From: Acidimicrobiales bacterium
Lineage (GTDB): Bacteria; Actinomycetota; Acidimicrobiia; Acidimicrobiales; Poriferisodalaceae
DNA length: 64,000 nucleotides
Assembly: GCA_041394185.1 (NCBI GenBank)
Contig: JAWKIQ010000001.1
Coordinates: 744,001 to 808,000, forward strand
Direction of reading: 5' to 3'
Position 1 is the stretch's first letter. Each line of letters opens with the position of its first letter. The translations under genes and the position numbers were made by a program. Positions 1 through 9,418 of this stretch are shown piece after piece. The notes beneath the pieces are model-generated. The model saw nothing but the letters and a program-made list of their open reading frames with translations. It had not been told where the DNA came from and ran no database searches.

Positions 1-1259
1 TCGATGTTGAGGTAGCTGGTGTTGGTGGCCAGCACGGCACCGGGCTTGCAGATGCCATCGAGCTTCCCGAATACCTCCTTCTTGACCTCCATGTTCTCGA
101 AGACGGCTTCGATGACCATGTCGACGTCGGCGAGATCGTTGAGGTCGAGGCTGGGGGTCAGCATCGACATGCGCTGTTCGACCTGTTCGGCGGTGAAACG
201 GCCTCGCTTGGCCGAGCGCTCGTAGTTCGAGCGCACGACGCCGATGCCACGATCGAGGGCCTCCTGGCTGGTCTCGACGATGGTCACAGGAACACCGACA
301 TTCAGGAAGTTCATGGCGATGCCGCCACCCATGGTGCCCGCACCGATGATGCCGACCTTGTCGACGGGAAGCACCGGCGTGTCCTTGGGAAGGTCCGGGA
401 TCTTCCACACCTGACGTTCGGCGAAGAAGACATAGCGCATGGCGGCCGACTGTTCGCCCTCGACCAGCTCGGTGAACAGGCTGCGTTCCTTCTTCAGACC
501 CTCGTCGAAGGGAAGGTTCACCGCGGCCTCGACGCACTGGATGATGTTCTCGGGAGCCATGTAGCCCCGGAACTTCTTGGCGTTGGCCTTGCGGAAGTCG
601 TCGAACAGGCCTGGGTTGGCACGGTCGGCGTCGATCTTGTCGCTGAGGTCGCGAACCCTGGCCAACGGGCGGCCTTCGGCAACGATACGAGCGGCGTAGG
701 CCTTGGCATCCTCGAGCAGTTGGCCCTCGGCGGCCAGCTCGTCGACCAGGCCCATCTCCAGGCATGCCGCGGCGGGCACGTGGGTGCCTTGGGTCATGAA
801 CTCGAGAGCCTTTTGTGCACCGACGATGCGCGGCAGGCGCTGGGTGCCGCCGGCTCCTGGCAGCAGGCCCAGATTCACCTCGGGCAGGCCACACTTGGCG
901 CTGGGCACGGCGATTCGGTAGTGGGCACAGAGTGCGACCTCGAGACCTCCGCCCAGGGCGGTGCCGTGGATGGCGGCTACCACCGGCTTGGGCGAGCCCT
1001 CGATCATGCGCTGTACCTCGGGCAGCTCCTTGCCGGCCCGCTTGCCGCCGAACTCGCTGATGTCGGCACCGGCGATGAAGGTGCGGCCGGCGCAGATCAG
1101 CACGATCGACTTGGCGTCGCTGGCGATGGCGGCCTCGAACGCGTCGTACAGGCCGTCGCGCACGTTGGCGCTGAGGGCGTTGACCGGGGGTGAGTCGAGC
1201 GTGATGACAGCGATGTCGCCGTCGTGGCTCAGGTCCGTCACTTCGTTGATGGCCGTCAT
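1..1259 (-). CDS. Bifunctional enoyl-CoA hydratase / 3-hydroxyacyl-CoA dehydrogenase (FadB/FadJ type), 3' end outside window
   Basis: Two consecutive steps of fatty acyl-CoA beta-oxidation: hydration of 2-enoyl-CoA, then NAD-dependent oxidation of the 3-hydroxyacyl-CoA. The first about 419 residues are visible. The crotonase domain comes first, with the oxyanion segment GRTFIAGAD near residue 58 and the two catalytic acids E107 (GGGLEVAL) and E127 (GLPEVNLG), spaced by 20 as in FadB. A Rossmann dinucleotide site, GIIGAGTMGGG, starts near residue 301. The family is usually about 700 residues, so the rest of the dehydrogenase domain lies beyond base 1. The ATG start overlaps the stop of the upstream DUF2889 gene by 4 bases, which fixes the start and implies translational coupling. 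Family call is firm; chain-length specificity cannot be read. Confidence 0.93.
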   Translation of the reverse strand, partial: MTAINEVTDLSHDGDIAVITLDSPPVNALSANVRDGLYDAFEAAIASDAKSIVLICAGRTFIAGADISEFGGKRAGKELPEVQRMIEGSPKPVVAAIHGTALGGGLEVALCAHYRIAVPSAKCGLPEVNLGLLPGAGGTQRLPRIVGAQKALEFMTQGTHVPAAACLEMGLVDELAAEGQLLEDAKAYAARIVAEGRPLARVRDLSDKIDADRANPGLFDDFRKANAKKFRGYMAPENIIQCVEAAVNLPFDEGLKKERSLFTELVEGEQSAAMRYVFFAERQVWKIPDLPKDTPVLPVDKVGIIGAGTMGGGIAMNFLNVGVPVTIVETSQEALDRGIGVVRSNYERSAKRGRFTAEQVEQRMSMLTPSLDLNDLADVDMVIEAVFENMEVKKEVFGKLDGICKPGAVLATNTSYLNI

Positions 1260-1924
1260 TGCTTGATCTCCTCGATGATTCCTAGTTCTTTGGCGCGCTT
1301 TTGGATCCACAGCGGTGGTGGCTCGGGCTCGCCTGCGATCTTGTTGGCGACGTGCGGACCGTGTTCGTCCCACACATGGCACGTGTTCATGATGCGCTTC
1401 CACGAGTCGTTGTCGTCGCGGCTCTCGAGCATGGGGTCGGGGTCGCCGTTTATGTGGGCCTCGGCTTGGCGCATCGACCAGAAACACTGCATTGCGACCG
1501 GTGCCATGGCCTGCAGCAAGGCTGTCACGTGTGTGCAGCCCCTGGGGCCACCGAAAAGCTCTCGGACCTTGTGGGTGAACCCGCGTGCTATCGACAACCC
1601 GATCAGGTTGCCGTAGTGGGTGGTGATGCCGGGGCAGTCGCCGTGGGGATGTGTCTCGAACTCGGTGTTGACACCGCGGATCACCAGGGTCGGGAATTCG
1701 ATCTCGAGCGACAGCTGCATGTGGTGGATGGTCATGGGCTCGGGGTCACAGCGCAGGTACAAGCCCGGCGGTTTCTGGTCGCGGATGGCGCCCTGTATCA
1801 GCAGGCAATCCGAGGCCAGGCGGTATGCCCGCACGCGGTACTCGCGGTCGTGCAGTATCGGATCTGCGCCCGGTGGCGGGTCGGGCAGGATCGAGTCGGT
1901 TCTGAACATGTCGGTTGCGTCCAT
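1256..1924 (-). CDS. DUF2889 family protein
   Basis: Protein of 222 residues with no known enzymatic role. The C-terminal half carries the family's recognisable segment: an acidic-aromatic stretch, then GLSIARGFTHKVRELFGG and GCTHVTALLQAMAPVA. These proteins are commonly found beside acyl-CoA metabolism genes in actinobacteria and proteobacteria. Here it overlaps the start of the beta-oxidation bifunctional gene by 4 bases (ATGA), so the two are likely cotranscribed and coupled. The frame stays open upstream to about 2536, but that part lies antisense to the 5-oxoprolinase gene and has no family similarity, so I place the start at the ATG beginning MDATDMFRTD. Function in the pathway is unknown. 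Confidence 0.8.
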   Translation of the reverse strand: MDATDMFRTDSILPDPPPGADPILHDREYRVRAYRLASDCLLIQGAIRDQKPPGLYLRCDPEPMTIHHMQLSLEIEFPTLVIRGVNTEFETHPHGDCPGITTHYGNLIGLSIARGFTHKVRELFGGPRGCTHVTALLQAMAPVAMQCFWSMRQAEAHINGDPDPMLESRDDNDSWKRIMNTCHVWDEHGPHVANKIAGEPEPPPLWIQKRAKELGIIEEIKQ

Positions 1925-2026
1925 TCGGCTCAAGATCGAACCAGATCCGGCCCAGCCTTGCACAATCGGTGGACCCGCCCGACGCCCTGGGTGCTGGAAG
2001 CGCTTGCTGTGGGCCAAGATGGTGGG

Positions 2027-5000
2027 ATGGCCGGTTGGCAGTTCTGGATCGACAGGGGAGGCACATTCACCGACGTGGTGGCACGTCGGCCCGACGGCAC
2101 CCTGGTGACCCACAAGCTGTTGTCGGAGAACCCCCGCCGATACGACGATGCCGCAATACAAGGCATCCGCGACCTGCTGGGTGTGGGTGCAGACGAACCC
2201 CTGCCCACAGACCAGATCGACTGGGTGAAGATGGGCACTACGGTGGCCACCAACGCCCTGCTGGAGCGCCGAGGCGAACCGACCGTACTGGTGACCACCA
2301 AGGGGTTCGCCGACGCGCTGCGCATCGGTTATCAGGCCAGGCCCGACATCTTCGCCCTCGACATCGTGTTGCCCGAGATGCTCTATTCGGCGGTGATCGA
2401 GGCGGACGAACGGGTCGCCGCCGACGGCGCCGTGGTCAGAGCACTCGACGAAACGGCTGTAGAGGCCGCACTGGCCGCGGCCAGGGCCGAGGGGTTCGAC
2501 TCGGTGGCGATCTGCTTGATGCACGGCTATCGACACACCTCACACGAGGCCCAGATCGCGGCAATGGCCAGACGCATGGGGTTTGGCCAGGTGTCGGTGA
2601 GCCACGAAGTCTCGCCACTGATGAAGCTGGTGGGGCGCGGCGACACCACCGTGGTCGACGCCTACCTTTCGCCGGTGCTTCGGCGATACGTGAACCGCGT
2701 CGCTGCACAGCTACAGACCGCTGACCCCGATGGCAGCCCGACGAGGCTGATGTTCATGCAGTCGAACGGCGGACTCGCCGACGCTCACAGCTTCCAGGGC
2801 AAGGACGCCCTGCTGTCGGGGCCGGCAGGCGGGGTGGTGGGGATGGTGCGAACCGCCGAGGCAGCCGGCTTTCACCGGTTGATCGGCTTCGACATGGGCG
2901 GCACATCGACCGACGTCTCGCACTACAGCGGCGAACTCGAGCGCACCTACGAGACCCAGGTGGCGGGGGTCAGGGTGCGTGCGCCGATGATCGACATACA
3001 CACCGTTGCGGCGGGCGGGGGCTCGATACTGCACTTCGACGGTGCTCGCATGCGCGTCGGCCCCGACTCGGCCGGGGCCGACCCCGGCCCGGCGACCTAC
3101 CGAAACGGCGGCCCGCTGACGGTCACCGACTGCAACGTCTTGCTGGGTCGACTGAGGCCCGAGTTCTTCCCAAACGTGTTTGGCCCCAACGGCGACGAGC
3201 CACTCGATTCAGAAATCGTCGAGCAGCGCTTCGCCGAACTCGCCGCCCGCATCGAAGCGGCCACTTCGACACGGCAGACGCCGCAACAGGTGGCCGAGGG
3301 CTTCCTGGCGATTGCGGTCGAGTCGATGGCCAACGCCATCAAGAAGATCTCGGTGCAACGCGGCCACGACGTCACCGACTACACGTTGGTGTGTTTCGGA
3401 GGCGCTGGTGGCCAACACGCGTGCCTGGTCGCCGACAAGTTGGGCATCACCAGGGTTCACATAAACCCCCACGCAGGCGTGTTGTCGGCGCTGGGTATTG
3501 GGCTGGCCGATGTTCGAACCGTGGTCGACGAAGCCGTCGAGGCGCAGCTGGACGATCACACGGTCGCAGGGCTGGCCGCCAGATTCGACGCCCTCGACGA
3601 CGCCTGCCGGCGCTCGCTCGCCGACCAGGGAGTGCCGTCCTCGTCTGTGGCCACGCATCGGCGCGTTGCCGTGCGCTACGCCGGGTCGGACACGTCGATC
3701 CAGGTGGCGGCGGGCACGTCAGATGACATCGCCCGCGGGTTCGAAACCGTGCACCGCGCCCGGTTCGGTTTCGTCAGCCCCGAAAAGCCGATGGTGGTCG
3801 AGTCGATACACGTCGAGGGTGTTGCCAACCACGGCGCGATCGACGTGCGGACGGCGACCGGAACCGCACAGTGGACCGAACCCGAAACCAGGCAGGTCGT
3901 CTTCGCCGGACAGGCGGTCGACACCCCCTTCGTAGATCGCACGACGCTGGTGGCGGGCGCTCAGATCGACGGGCCCGCGGTGATCCTGGAGGCGACGGCC
4001 ACCACCGTGGTCGAACCGGGCTGGCGGGCGACCGTCAACGATCTGGGCGACCTGGTGATAGAGCGGGTGGTGGCACTGCCCAGCCGGGTGGCCCTGGGTA
4101 CGTCGGTCGACCCCGTGCAGCTCGAGATCTTCAACAACCTGTTCATGAACATCGCCGAGCAGATGGGGGTGGTGCTCGAGAACACGGCCGCCTCGGTCAA
4201 CATCAAGGAACGCCTCGACTTCAGTTGCGCGGTGTTCGACCCGGCGGGCGACCTCGTCGCAAACGCACCGCACATGCCCGTTCACCTGGGTTCGATGAGC
4301 GAATCGATCAAGTCGATAATCGCCAACAACCCACAGATGGCGCCCGGCGACGTCTATGTGATGAACGCCCCATACAACGGCGGCACCCACCTGCCCGACA
4401 TCACGGTGGTGAAGCCGGTGTTCGATGTGGGCGCCGAGCATGGCGACAGGCCCATCTTCTACGTTGCGTCGCGGGGGCATCACGCCGATGTGGGCGGAAC
4501 CGTGCCCGGCAGCTCTCCCGCCGACTCGACGACGGTCGACCAAGAAGGCGTGCTGCTCGACAACGTGCTGCTGGTTCACCAGGACCGCTTCCTGTACGAC
4601 GAGATCGATGCGCTGTTGACCGGCGGGCCTTACCCGTGTCGCAACCCGGCGCAGAACATCGCCGACCTCCAGGCCCAGGTCGCGGCATGCGAGAAGGGCA
4701 CCGAGGAGCTGCGGCGGGTCATCGCCCACTTTGGGCTCGATGTGGTTCACGCCTACATGGGCCACGTCAAGGACAACGCCGAGGAGTCGGTACGGCGTGT
4801 GATCGGAGCCCTCAGCGACTGCAGCTTCACCTACGAGATGGACGACGGGCACCATGTCAGCGTCAACATCACCGTCGACACCGACGAACGCTCTGCGACC
4901 GTCGATTTCACCGGAACCAGCCCCACACATCCGGGCAACTTCAATGCGCCATCGGCCATCGCACACGCGGCCGTGCTGTACGTGTTTCGCACACTGGTCG

Positions 5001-5662
5001 ATGACGACATTCCTCTGAACGCGGGCTGTATGAAGCCGATAACCGTCGTGTTGCCGCGCGATTCGATGATCAATCCTTCGTATCCGGCCGCGGTCATCGC
5101 AGGCAACGTCGAGACGAGCCAGGTGATAGTCGACACGCTGTACGGGGCGTTGGGCGTGATGGGCGCGGCCCAAGGCACCATGAACAACTTCATCTGGGGC
5201 AACGAGCGGCATCAGTACTACGAGACCATCTGTGGGGGAGCGGGCGCCACAGCCCGCGCCGACGGTTGCAGCGCCGTGCACACCCACATGACCAACAGCC
5301 GCCTGACCGATCCAGAGGTGCTCGAGTGGCGCTATCCGGTGATGCTCGAGACCTTCCATGTCCGTACGGGCTCGGGTGGCGACGGGGTTCACCGAGGTGG
5401 CGACGGCGCGGTGCGCCGGGTGCGGTTCGGCGAGGCGATGGAGGTCAACGTGCTGTCGGGGCATCGCCGGGTTGCACCCTACGGAGCGGCCGGCGGCCAG
5501 CCGGGCTCGACCGGTGAAACGCGCAAGATCGCGGCCGATGGAACCGTCACCGAGTTCGGCGCCACGGCCAAGACCACGGTCGCCGCCGGCGACGTGTTCG
5601 AGATCGTGACGCCGGGCGGCGGCGGGTATGGCGTGCCGGGCACACTGAGGAGCGACGATTGA
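2027..5662 (+). CDS. 5-oxoprolinase / hydantoinase A-B fusion
   Basis: ATP-dependent ring opening of 5-oxo-L-proline to glutamate, or of a related hydantoin-type lactam. The 1211-residue length matches the fused HyuA-HyuB 5-oxoprolinases (about 1200-1290). The N-terminal HyuA half has the actin-like phosphate loops DRGGTFTDVV (residues 8-17) and GFDMGGTSTDVS (about 287-298). The HyuB half starts near residue 690 (VDPVQLEIFNNLF) and ends with the typical TPGGGGYG tail. The start is the ATG just before GWQFWIDRGGTFTD; the frame is open further upstream, but that region overlaps the divergent DUF2889 gene. The stop overlaps the TTG start of the amylosucrase gene by 4 bases. Whether the substrate is 5-oxoproline or another lactam is not settled by sequence. 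Confidence 0.92.
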   Translation: MAGWQFWIDRGGTFTDVVARRPDGTLVTHKLLSENPRRYDDAAIQGIRDLLGVGADEPLPTDQIDWVKMGTTVATNALLERRGEPTVLVTTKGFADALRIGYQARPDIFALDIVLPEMLYSAVIEADERVAADGAVVRALDETAVEAALAAARAEGFDSVAICLMHGYRHTSHEAQIAAMARRMGFGQVSVSHEVSPLMKLVGRGDTTVVDAYLSPVLRRYVNRVAAQLQTADPDGSPTRLMFMQSNGGLADAHSFQGKDALLSGPAGGVVGMVRTAEAAGFHRLIGFDMGGTSTDVSHYSGELERTYETQVAGVRVRAPMIDIHTVAAGGGSILHFDGARMRVGPDSAGADPGPATYRNGGPLTVTDCNVLLGRLRPEFFPNVFGPNGDEPLDSEIVEQRFAELAARIEAATSTRQTPQQVAEGFLAIAVESMANAIKKISVQRGHDVTDYTLVCFGGAGGQHACLVADKLGITRVHINPHAGVLSALGIGLADVRTVVDEAVEAQLDDHTVAGLAARFDALDDACRRSLADQGVPSSSVATHRRVAVRYAGSDTSIQVAAGTSDDIARGFETVHRARFGFVSPEKPMVVESIHVEGVANHGAIDVRTATGTAQWTEPETRQVVFAGQAVDTPFVDRTTLVAGAQIDGPAVILEATATTVVEPGWRATVNDLGDLVIERVVALPSRVALGTSVDPVQLEIFNNLFMNIAEQMGVVLENTAASVNIKERLDFSCAVFDPAGDLVANAPHMPVHLGSMSESIKSIIANNPQMAPGDVYVMNAPYNGGTHLPDITVVKPVFDVGAEHGDRPIFYVASRGHHADVGGTVPGSSPADSTTVDQEGVLLDNVLLVHQDRFLYDEIDALLTGGPYPCRNPAQNIADLQAQVAACEKGTEELRRVIAHFGLDVVHAYMGHVKDNAEESVRRVIGALSDCSFTYEMDDGHHVSVNITVDTDERSATVDFTGTSPTHPGNFNAPSAIAHAAVLYVFRTLVDDDIPLNAGCMKPITVVLPRDSMINPSYPAAVIAGNVETSQVIVDTLYGALGVMGAAQGTMNNFIWGNERHQYYETICGGAGATARADGCSAVHTHMTNSRLTDPEVLEWRYPVMLETFHVRTGSGGDGVHRGGDGAVRRVRFGEAMEVNVLSGHRRVAPYGAAGGQPGSTGETRKIAADGTVTEFGATAKTTVAAGDVFEIVTPGGGGYGVPGTLRSDD

Positions 5663-7554
5663 GTACCAGGTCGAACCTGACCACAGCCGAACTGGATGCG
5701 AGGGTGGCCCAGTGGCGCCCCGACCTGGAAGCTGCCGTGGCCGGCTTGTACCCCGACCGGTGTGACGAGATTGTCGAATCGCTGATCGAGCGAGCCCGCA
5801 ACGCCGCACGCCGGCGACGGCAGGCCCTGGTGACGCTGGACCGACGCCGCCAGACCACGCCCGACTGGTATCTCCAGCCCCAGAGGGTGGGCTACATGGC
5901 CTACGTCGACCGGTTCGGTGGCGACCTCGAAGGGGTCAGGAACCGGCTGCCCTACTTGCGCGAGCTGGGCGTCGACGTGGTGCATCTGTTGTCGTTGCTG
6001 ACCGCCCGCGAGGGTGAGAGCGACGGCGGGTTCGCGCTGCGCGACTATCGCAACCCCGACCCGCGCCTGGGCAGCGCCGCGCAACTGGTTTCGTTGATCG
6101 ACGAGATGAGGGCCAGCGAGATGAGCCTGTGCGTCGACTTCGTCCTCAACCACACCAGCGACGATCACGATTGGGCCCGCCAAGCCGCGGCAGGGTCTCA
6201 GTATCACCGAGACCTGTTCTTGACCTTCGAGGACCGCACCATCCCGGTGTTGTTCGAGCAAACCCTGCCCGAAGTGTTCCCCACCATGGCCCCCGGCAAC
6301 TTCACATGGGTCGAAGACATGCAGCGCTGGGTGTGGACGACGTTTCGCGAGTTTCAGTGGGATCTCAACTGGGCCAATCCAGACGTGATGGTCGAGATGG
6401 CCGAAATCGCCTTCGACCTCGCCAACCTGGGCTTCGAGATCTTGCGCCTGGATGCAATCGCTTTCACGTGGAAGCGAATGGGAACCACGTGCCAGAACCA
6501 GCCAGAGGCTCACCTGATCGCCCAGGCGCTTCGGGCCGTGACGGGCATTGCGGCGCCCGCGACGATCCTGCTTGCCGAGGCCATCGTGGGCCCAGACGAC
6601 CTGGTCGGCTATCTCGGAAGGCACCACCTCGAACGCCGAGAATGTGAGCTGGGCTATCACAATCAGCTCATGGTGCAGGGCTGGTCGATGATGGCAAGCC
6701 GCAGCTCGGGACTGGCCAGAATCGCATTGTCCAGGTTGCCCGATCCGCCCCAGAGAGCGTCGTGGTTCACCTACGTGCGGTGTCACGACGACATCGGCTG
6801 GGCCATAGACGACGCCGACGCGGGCACCATGCAGATAACGGGTCAGGGCCACCGAGACTTCCTGGCCGCGTTCTACCGAGGCGATTTCGACGGGTCGTTC
6901 GCCAGGGGCGTTGCGTTCAGCTCGAATCCCGATGCCCGCGACGAGCGAACCTCGGGCATGGCGGCGGCGCTGGCCGGCGTAGCTGCCGGGCTAGAGGCCG
7001 GCGACCAAGCGGCTATCGACCTCGGTATCCGCCGGATGTTGGCGCTGTACGCCATCGCCTTCGGCTACGGCGGGATACCGATCGTGTACATGGGCGACGA
7101 GCTGTGCCAGGGCGACGACCTCAGCTATCTGGACGATGCCGACCTGGCGGGCGACAGCCGCTGGCGCCACCGCCCCCGCTTCGACGACGCGCTGGCGGCA
7201 CTGCGAAGCGACCCGGCGACACCCGCAGGGCGGCTCTGGAGTGGCATCAGGCACCTGGTCGACGTACGCCGAGGGTGTCCGGCCCTTCACGCGGCAGCCT
7301 CGTCTCACCCCATCGACGTCGGGGACGACACCGTGTTTGCCTGGCATCGGTATCACCCGCGGTTTGGCACCTTCTTCGGCCTGGCCAACGTCGGTGAGGC
7401 CGCCGTGTCGGTCGAGGTTCCCGGGTGGGCGGGCCCCGACAGCCTGGTGGATCTGCTGGTTCCGGGCGACGACTTCAGGCATCTCGAGCCGCTGCAGGTC
7501 CGCTGGCTAGCCCAAAGCACCGCGTTGAGCACCATCCCGGCCGTGGTGTCCTAG
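5659..7554 (+). CDS. Amylosucrase-like GH13 enzyme
   Basis: Glycoside hydrolase family 13 enzyme that uses sucrose as glucosyl donor, making alpha-1,4-glucan and fructose (amylosucrase) or hydrolysing sucrose. The 631-residue length is close to Neisseria polysaccharea amylosucrase (636). An N-terminal helical region (about 1-75) precedes the barrel. The catalytic triad is visible: nucleophile D265 in ILRLDAIAF, acid/base E307 in LLAEAIVG, and the H376-D377 pair in RCHDDIGW, which is diagnostic of this subfamily. No signal peptide is seen, so it is probably cytoplasmic. It begins at a TTG overlapping the 5-oxoprolinase stop (TTGA), an odd partner for a sugar enzyme. Sucrose hydrolase activity cannot be excluded. 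Confidence 0.88.
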   Translation: MSTRSNLTTAELDARVAQWRPDLEAAVAGLYPDRCDEIVESLIERARNAARRRRQALVTLDRRRQTTPDWYLQPQRVGYMAYVDRFGGDLEGVRNRLPYLRELGVDVVHLLSLLTAREGESDGGFALRDYRNPDPRLGSAAQLVSLIDEMRASEMSLCVDFVLNHTSDDHDWARQAAAGSQYHRDLFLTFEDRTIPVLFEQTLPEVFPTMAPGNFTWVEDMQRWVWTTFREFQWDLNWANPDVMVEMAEIAFDLANLGFEILRLDAIAFTWKRMGTTCQNQPEAHLIAQALRAVTGIAAPATILLAEAIVGPDDLVGYLGRHHLERRECELGYHNQLMVQGWSMMASRSSGLARIALSRLPDPPQRASWFTYVRCHDDIGWAIDDADAGTMQITGQGHRDFLAAFYRGDFDGSFARGVAFSSNPDARDERTSGMAAALAGVAAGLEAGDQAAIDLGIRRMLALYAIAFGYGGIPIVYMGDELCQGDDLSYLDDADLAGDSRWRHRPRFDDALAALRSDPATPAGRLWSGIRHLVDVRRGCPALHAAASSHPIDVGDDTVFAWHRYHPRFGTFFGLANVGEAAVSVEVPGWAGPDSLVDLLVPGDDFRHLEPLQVRWLAQSTALSTIPAVVS

Positions 7555-7572
7555 CGAACTAGCTTGGGTCCC

Positions 7573-8142
7573 ATGACCGAGCATCCCATTTCGCGTTTCA
7601 AAGTTCCCTCGCTCGACGAGATGCCAGACGACATCCGCCAGATGATCGAACAGGTGCAGGAGAAGTCGGGGTTCATCCCCAACGTGTTCCTGGCGCTGGC
7701 GCATCGACCAGACGAGTTCCGCGCATTCTTTGCCGGTCACGATGCCTTGATGGACCGAAAGGACGGGCTCAGCAAGGCCGAGCGCGAGATGATCGTTGTC
7801 GCCACCAGCGCGGTGAACGAGTGTCTGTATTGCGTGATCGCCCACGGAGCGATTCTGCGGATCAGGGCCAAGAACCCGCTGATCGCCGATCAGGTAGCGA
7901 TCAACCCCTTCAAGGCCGACCTCAGCGAGCGCGAGCGGGCCATCGTCGACTTCGCGCTGCTGGTGTGCTCGGCTGCGGGTTCGATCACCGACGCCGACAT
8001 CGACGACATGCGCCAGAAGGGCTTCACCGACGACGAGATCTGGGATATCGGCGCCATCACAGCGTTCTTCGCCATGTCGAACCGTCTGGCCAACCTCAGC
8101 TCGATGAGGCCCAACGACGAGTTCTATTCGATGGCTCGCTGA
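7573..8142 (+). CDS. AhpD-like peroxidase-related protein (carboxymuconolactone decarboxylase superfamily)
   Basis: A 189-residue all-helical AhpD-fold protein of the uncharacterised peroxidase-related group. The active-site motif C-x-x-C-x-x-x-H is intact in ECLYCVIAHG (about residues 82-91), where the two cysteines and the histidine form the thiol relay used for alkylhydroperoxidase activity. The segment EKSGFIPNVFLALAHRP near the N terminus is also typical. I use the ATG before TEHPISRFKVP; a TTG nine bases upstream is possible. It is 18 bases after the amylosucrase stop, so it may share that transcript, and it converges on the transporter gene downstream. Physiological substrate unknown. 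Confidence 0.85.
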   Translation: MTEHPISRFKVPSLDEMPDDIRQMIEQVQEKSGFIPNVFLALAHRPDEFRAFFAGHDALMDRKDGLSKAEREMIVVATSAVNECLYCVIAHGAILRIRAKNPLIADQVAINPFKADLSERERAIVDFALLVCSAAGSITDADIDDMRQKGFTDDEIWDIGAITAFFAMSNRLANLSSMRPNDEFYSMAR

Positions 8143-8170
8143 ATATCGGCACCCCCGCCGGCTGCTTGGT

Positions 8171-9418
8171 TCAGTCGGGGCGGGTCATGCCCGCCACGGC
8201 CAGCACAGACGTGACCGCTGTTGCCGTGGCGAACAGCACAGCGGCGACGGCGAAGGGCGTGACAGAGTCGGAAACCTGTGCGGCCGCGATGGTGCCCAGG
8301 ATGCTGCCAAACCCCAAACGCACCGAACTGGTAAGCGACGAAGCCAACCCGGCCATGTCACCCATCGGGATGAGGCTGAGGGTGTTCAGGTTGGGCATCA
8401 ACAGCGTCATGGCCGACAGCGACAGCGCCAGCACCGGCAAGAACAGCCACACGGGCGGCGTGCCATCGGATCGCACTGCAATTGCCAGCAGCACCAGGGT
8501 CACGGCCGGTGACAGCGTTGACGCCCATCGGACCACGCGCGCCAGGCCCATCCTGCCGACCAGCCAGCCGTTGGCCAGCGAGCCCACAGCGAACAGCGAC
8601 GCGATGGCACCGAAGATCAGTGGGAACTGGCTGCGCAGATCGAAGATGTCGCCGATGATCAGCTCGCTGGTCGCCAAGTAGGTGGCCATGAGTCCCTGGA
8701 GGAACGCCGATGCCAGGGTCGACAGCGAGGTAACCCGGGTGGTGGCGACCCTCTTGGCCCCTTCGGCCAGCGAGCGCATGCGGAGGCTGCGCCTGTTGTG
8801 CTCGGCGAGGGTTTCGGGCAGGCGGCTGGTCCACGTCCAAACCAGCATCGCCCAGCCGGCGCACAGCAGGAAGATCGCCTGCCAGGGCAGCACCAGGATC
8901 ACCAGGGAGCCCACCGATGGCGCGATCACGGGCACCAGGATGAAGACGGCCATGATCACCGACATGGCCTTGGCCATGGCCTCGCCGTCCAGCACGTCGC
9001 GCACGATTGCGACCGCCACCGCACGACACCCGGACGCGCCGATGGCCCAAACGAACCTGCCGACCAGCATCAGCCCCAGCGACGGAGCCAGCGCAGACGC
9101 CACCGCGGCGATCGCGTACACCGAGATACTGGCGGCCAGCACCGGCTTGCGGCCATAACGGTCGCTCAGCGGGCCCAACCACAGCTGCCCGACGGCCAGA
9201 CCGAAGAAGAAGACCGTGACGACCTGGCTCATCTGGGGCGACTGGGGCTCCAGACCGAACGTCTCGCGCATCTCGTCGAAGGCCGGCAACACCATGTCGA
9301 TCGAAAGTGCGGTGAGGGCCATGATGGCCGACATCATCGGCAGGAACTCGCGCCGGCTCACGCCTGCGGCAGAGGCATCTGCGGGCGTCGAGGGTTTCGT
9401 TGTTCCTTCGAGGGTCAC
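8171..9418 (-). CDS. MFS multidrug transporter, Bcr/CflA family
   Basis: Twelve-helix major facilitator exporter of 415 residues. After a 25-residue polar N terminus the first helix holds LTALSIDMVLPAFDEM, the Bcr/CflA signature in which an acidic residue sits in helix 1. Motif A, LGPLSDRYGRKP, is at residues 81-92 between helices 2 and 3. Homologues export bicyclomycin, chloramphenicol or sulfonamides; the substrate here is unknown. The start is a GTG overlapping the stop of the upstream GGDEF-EAL gene by 4 bases (GTGA), so the two are probably one transcript. The gene converges on the AhpD-like gene with a 28-base gap and no obvious strong terminator. Confidence 0.88.
   Translation of the reverse strand: MTLEGTTKPSTPADASAAGVSRREFLPMMSAIMALTALSIDMVLPAFDEMRETFGLEPQSPQMSQVVTVFFFGLAVGQLWLGPLSDRYGRKPVLAASISVYAIAAVASALAPSLGLMLVGRFVWAIGASGCRAVAVAIVRDVLDGEAMAKAMSVIMAVFILVPVIAPSVGSLVILVLPWQAIFLLCAGWAMLVWTWTSRLPETLAEHNRRSLRMRSLAEGAKRVATTRVTSLSTLASAFLQGLMATYLATSELIIGDIFDLRSQFPLIFGAIASLFAVGSLANGWLVGRMGLARVVRWASTLSPAVTLVLLAIAVRSDGTPPVWLFLPVLALSLSAMTLLMPNLNTLSLIPMGDMAGLASSLTSSVRLGFGSILGTIAAAQVSDSVTPFAVAAVLFATATAVTSVLAVAGMTRPD

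Noticed and set aside
3719..5809. Long minus-strand reading frame antisense to the 5-oxoprolinase gene
   Set aside because: It is a codon-bias shadow in high-GC DNA. Its translation is rich in His, Gly, Arg and Asp with no domain.
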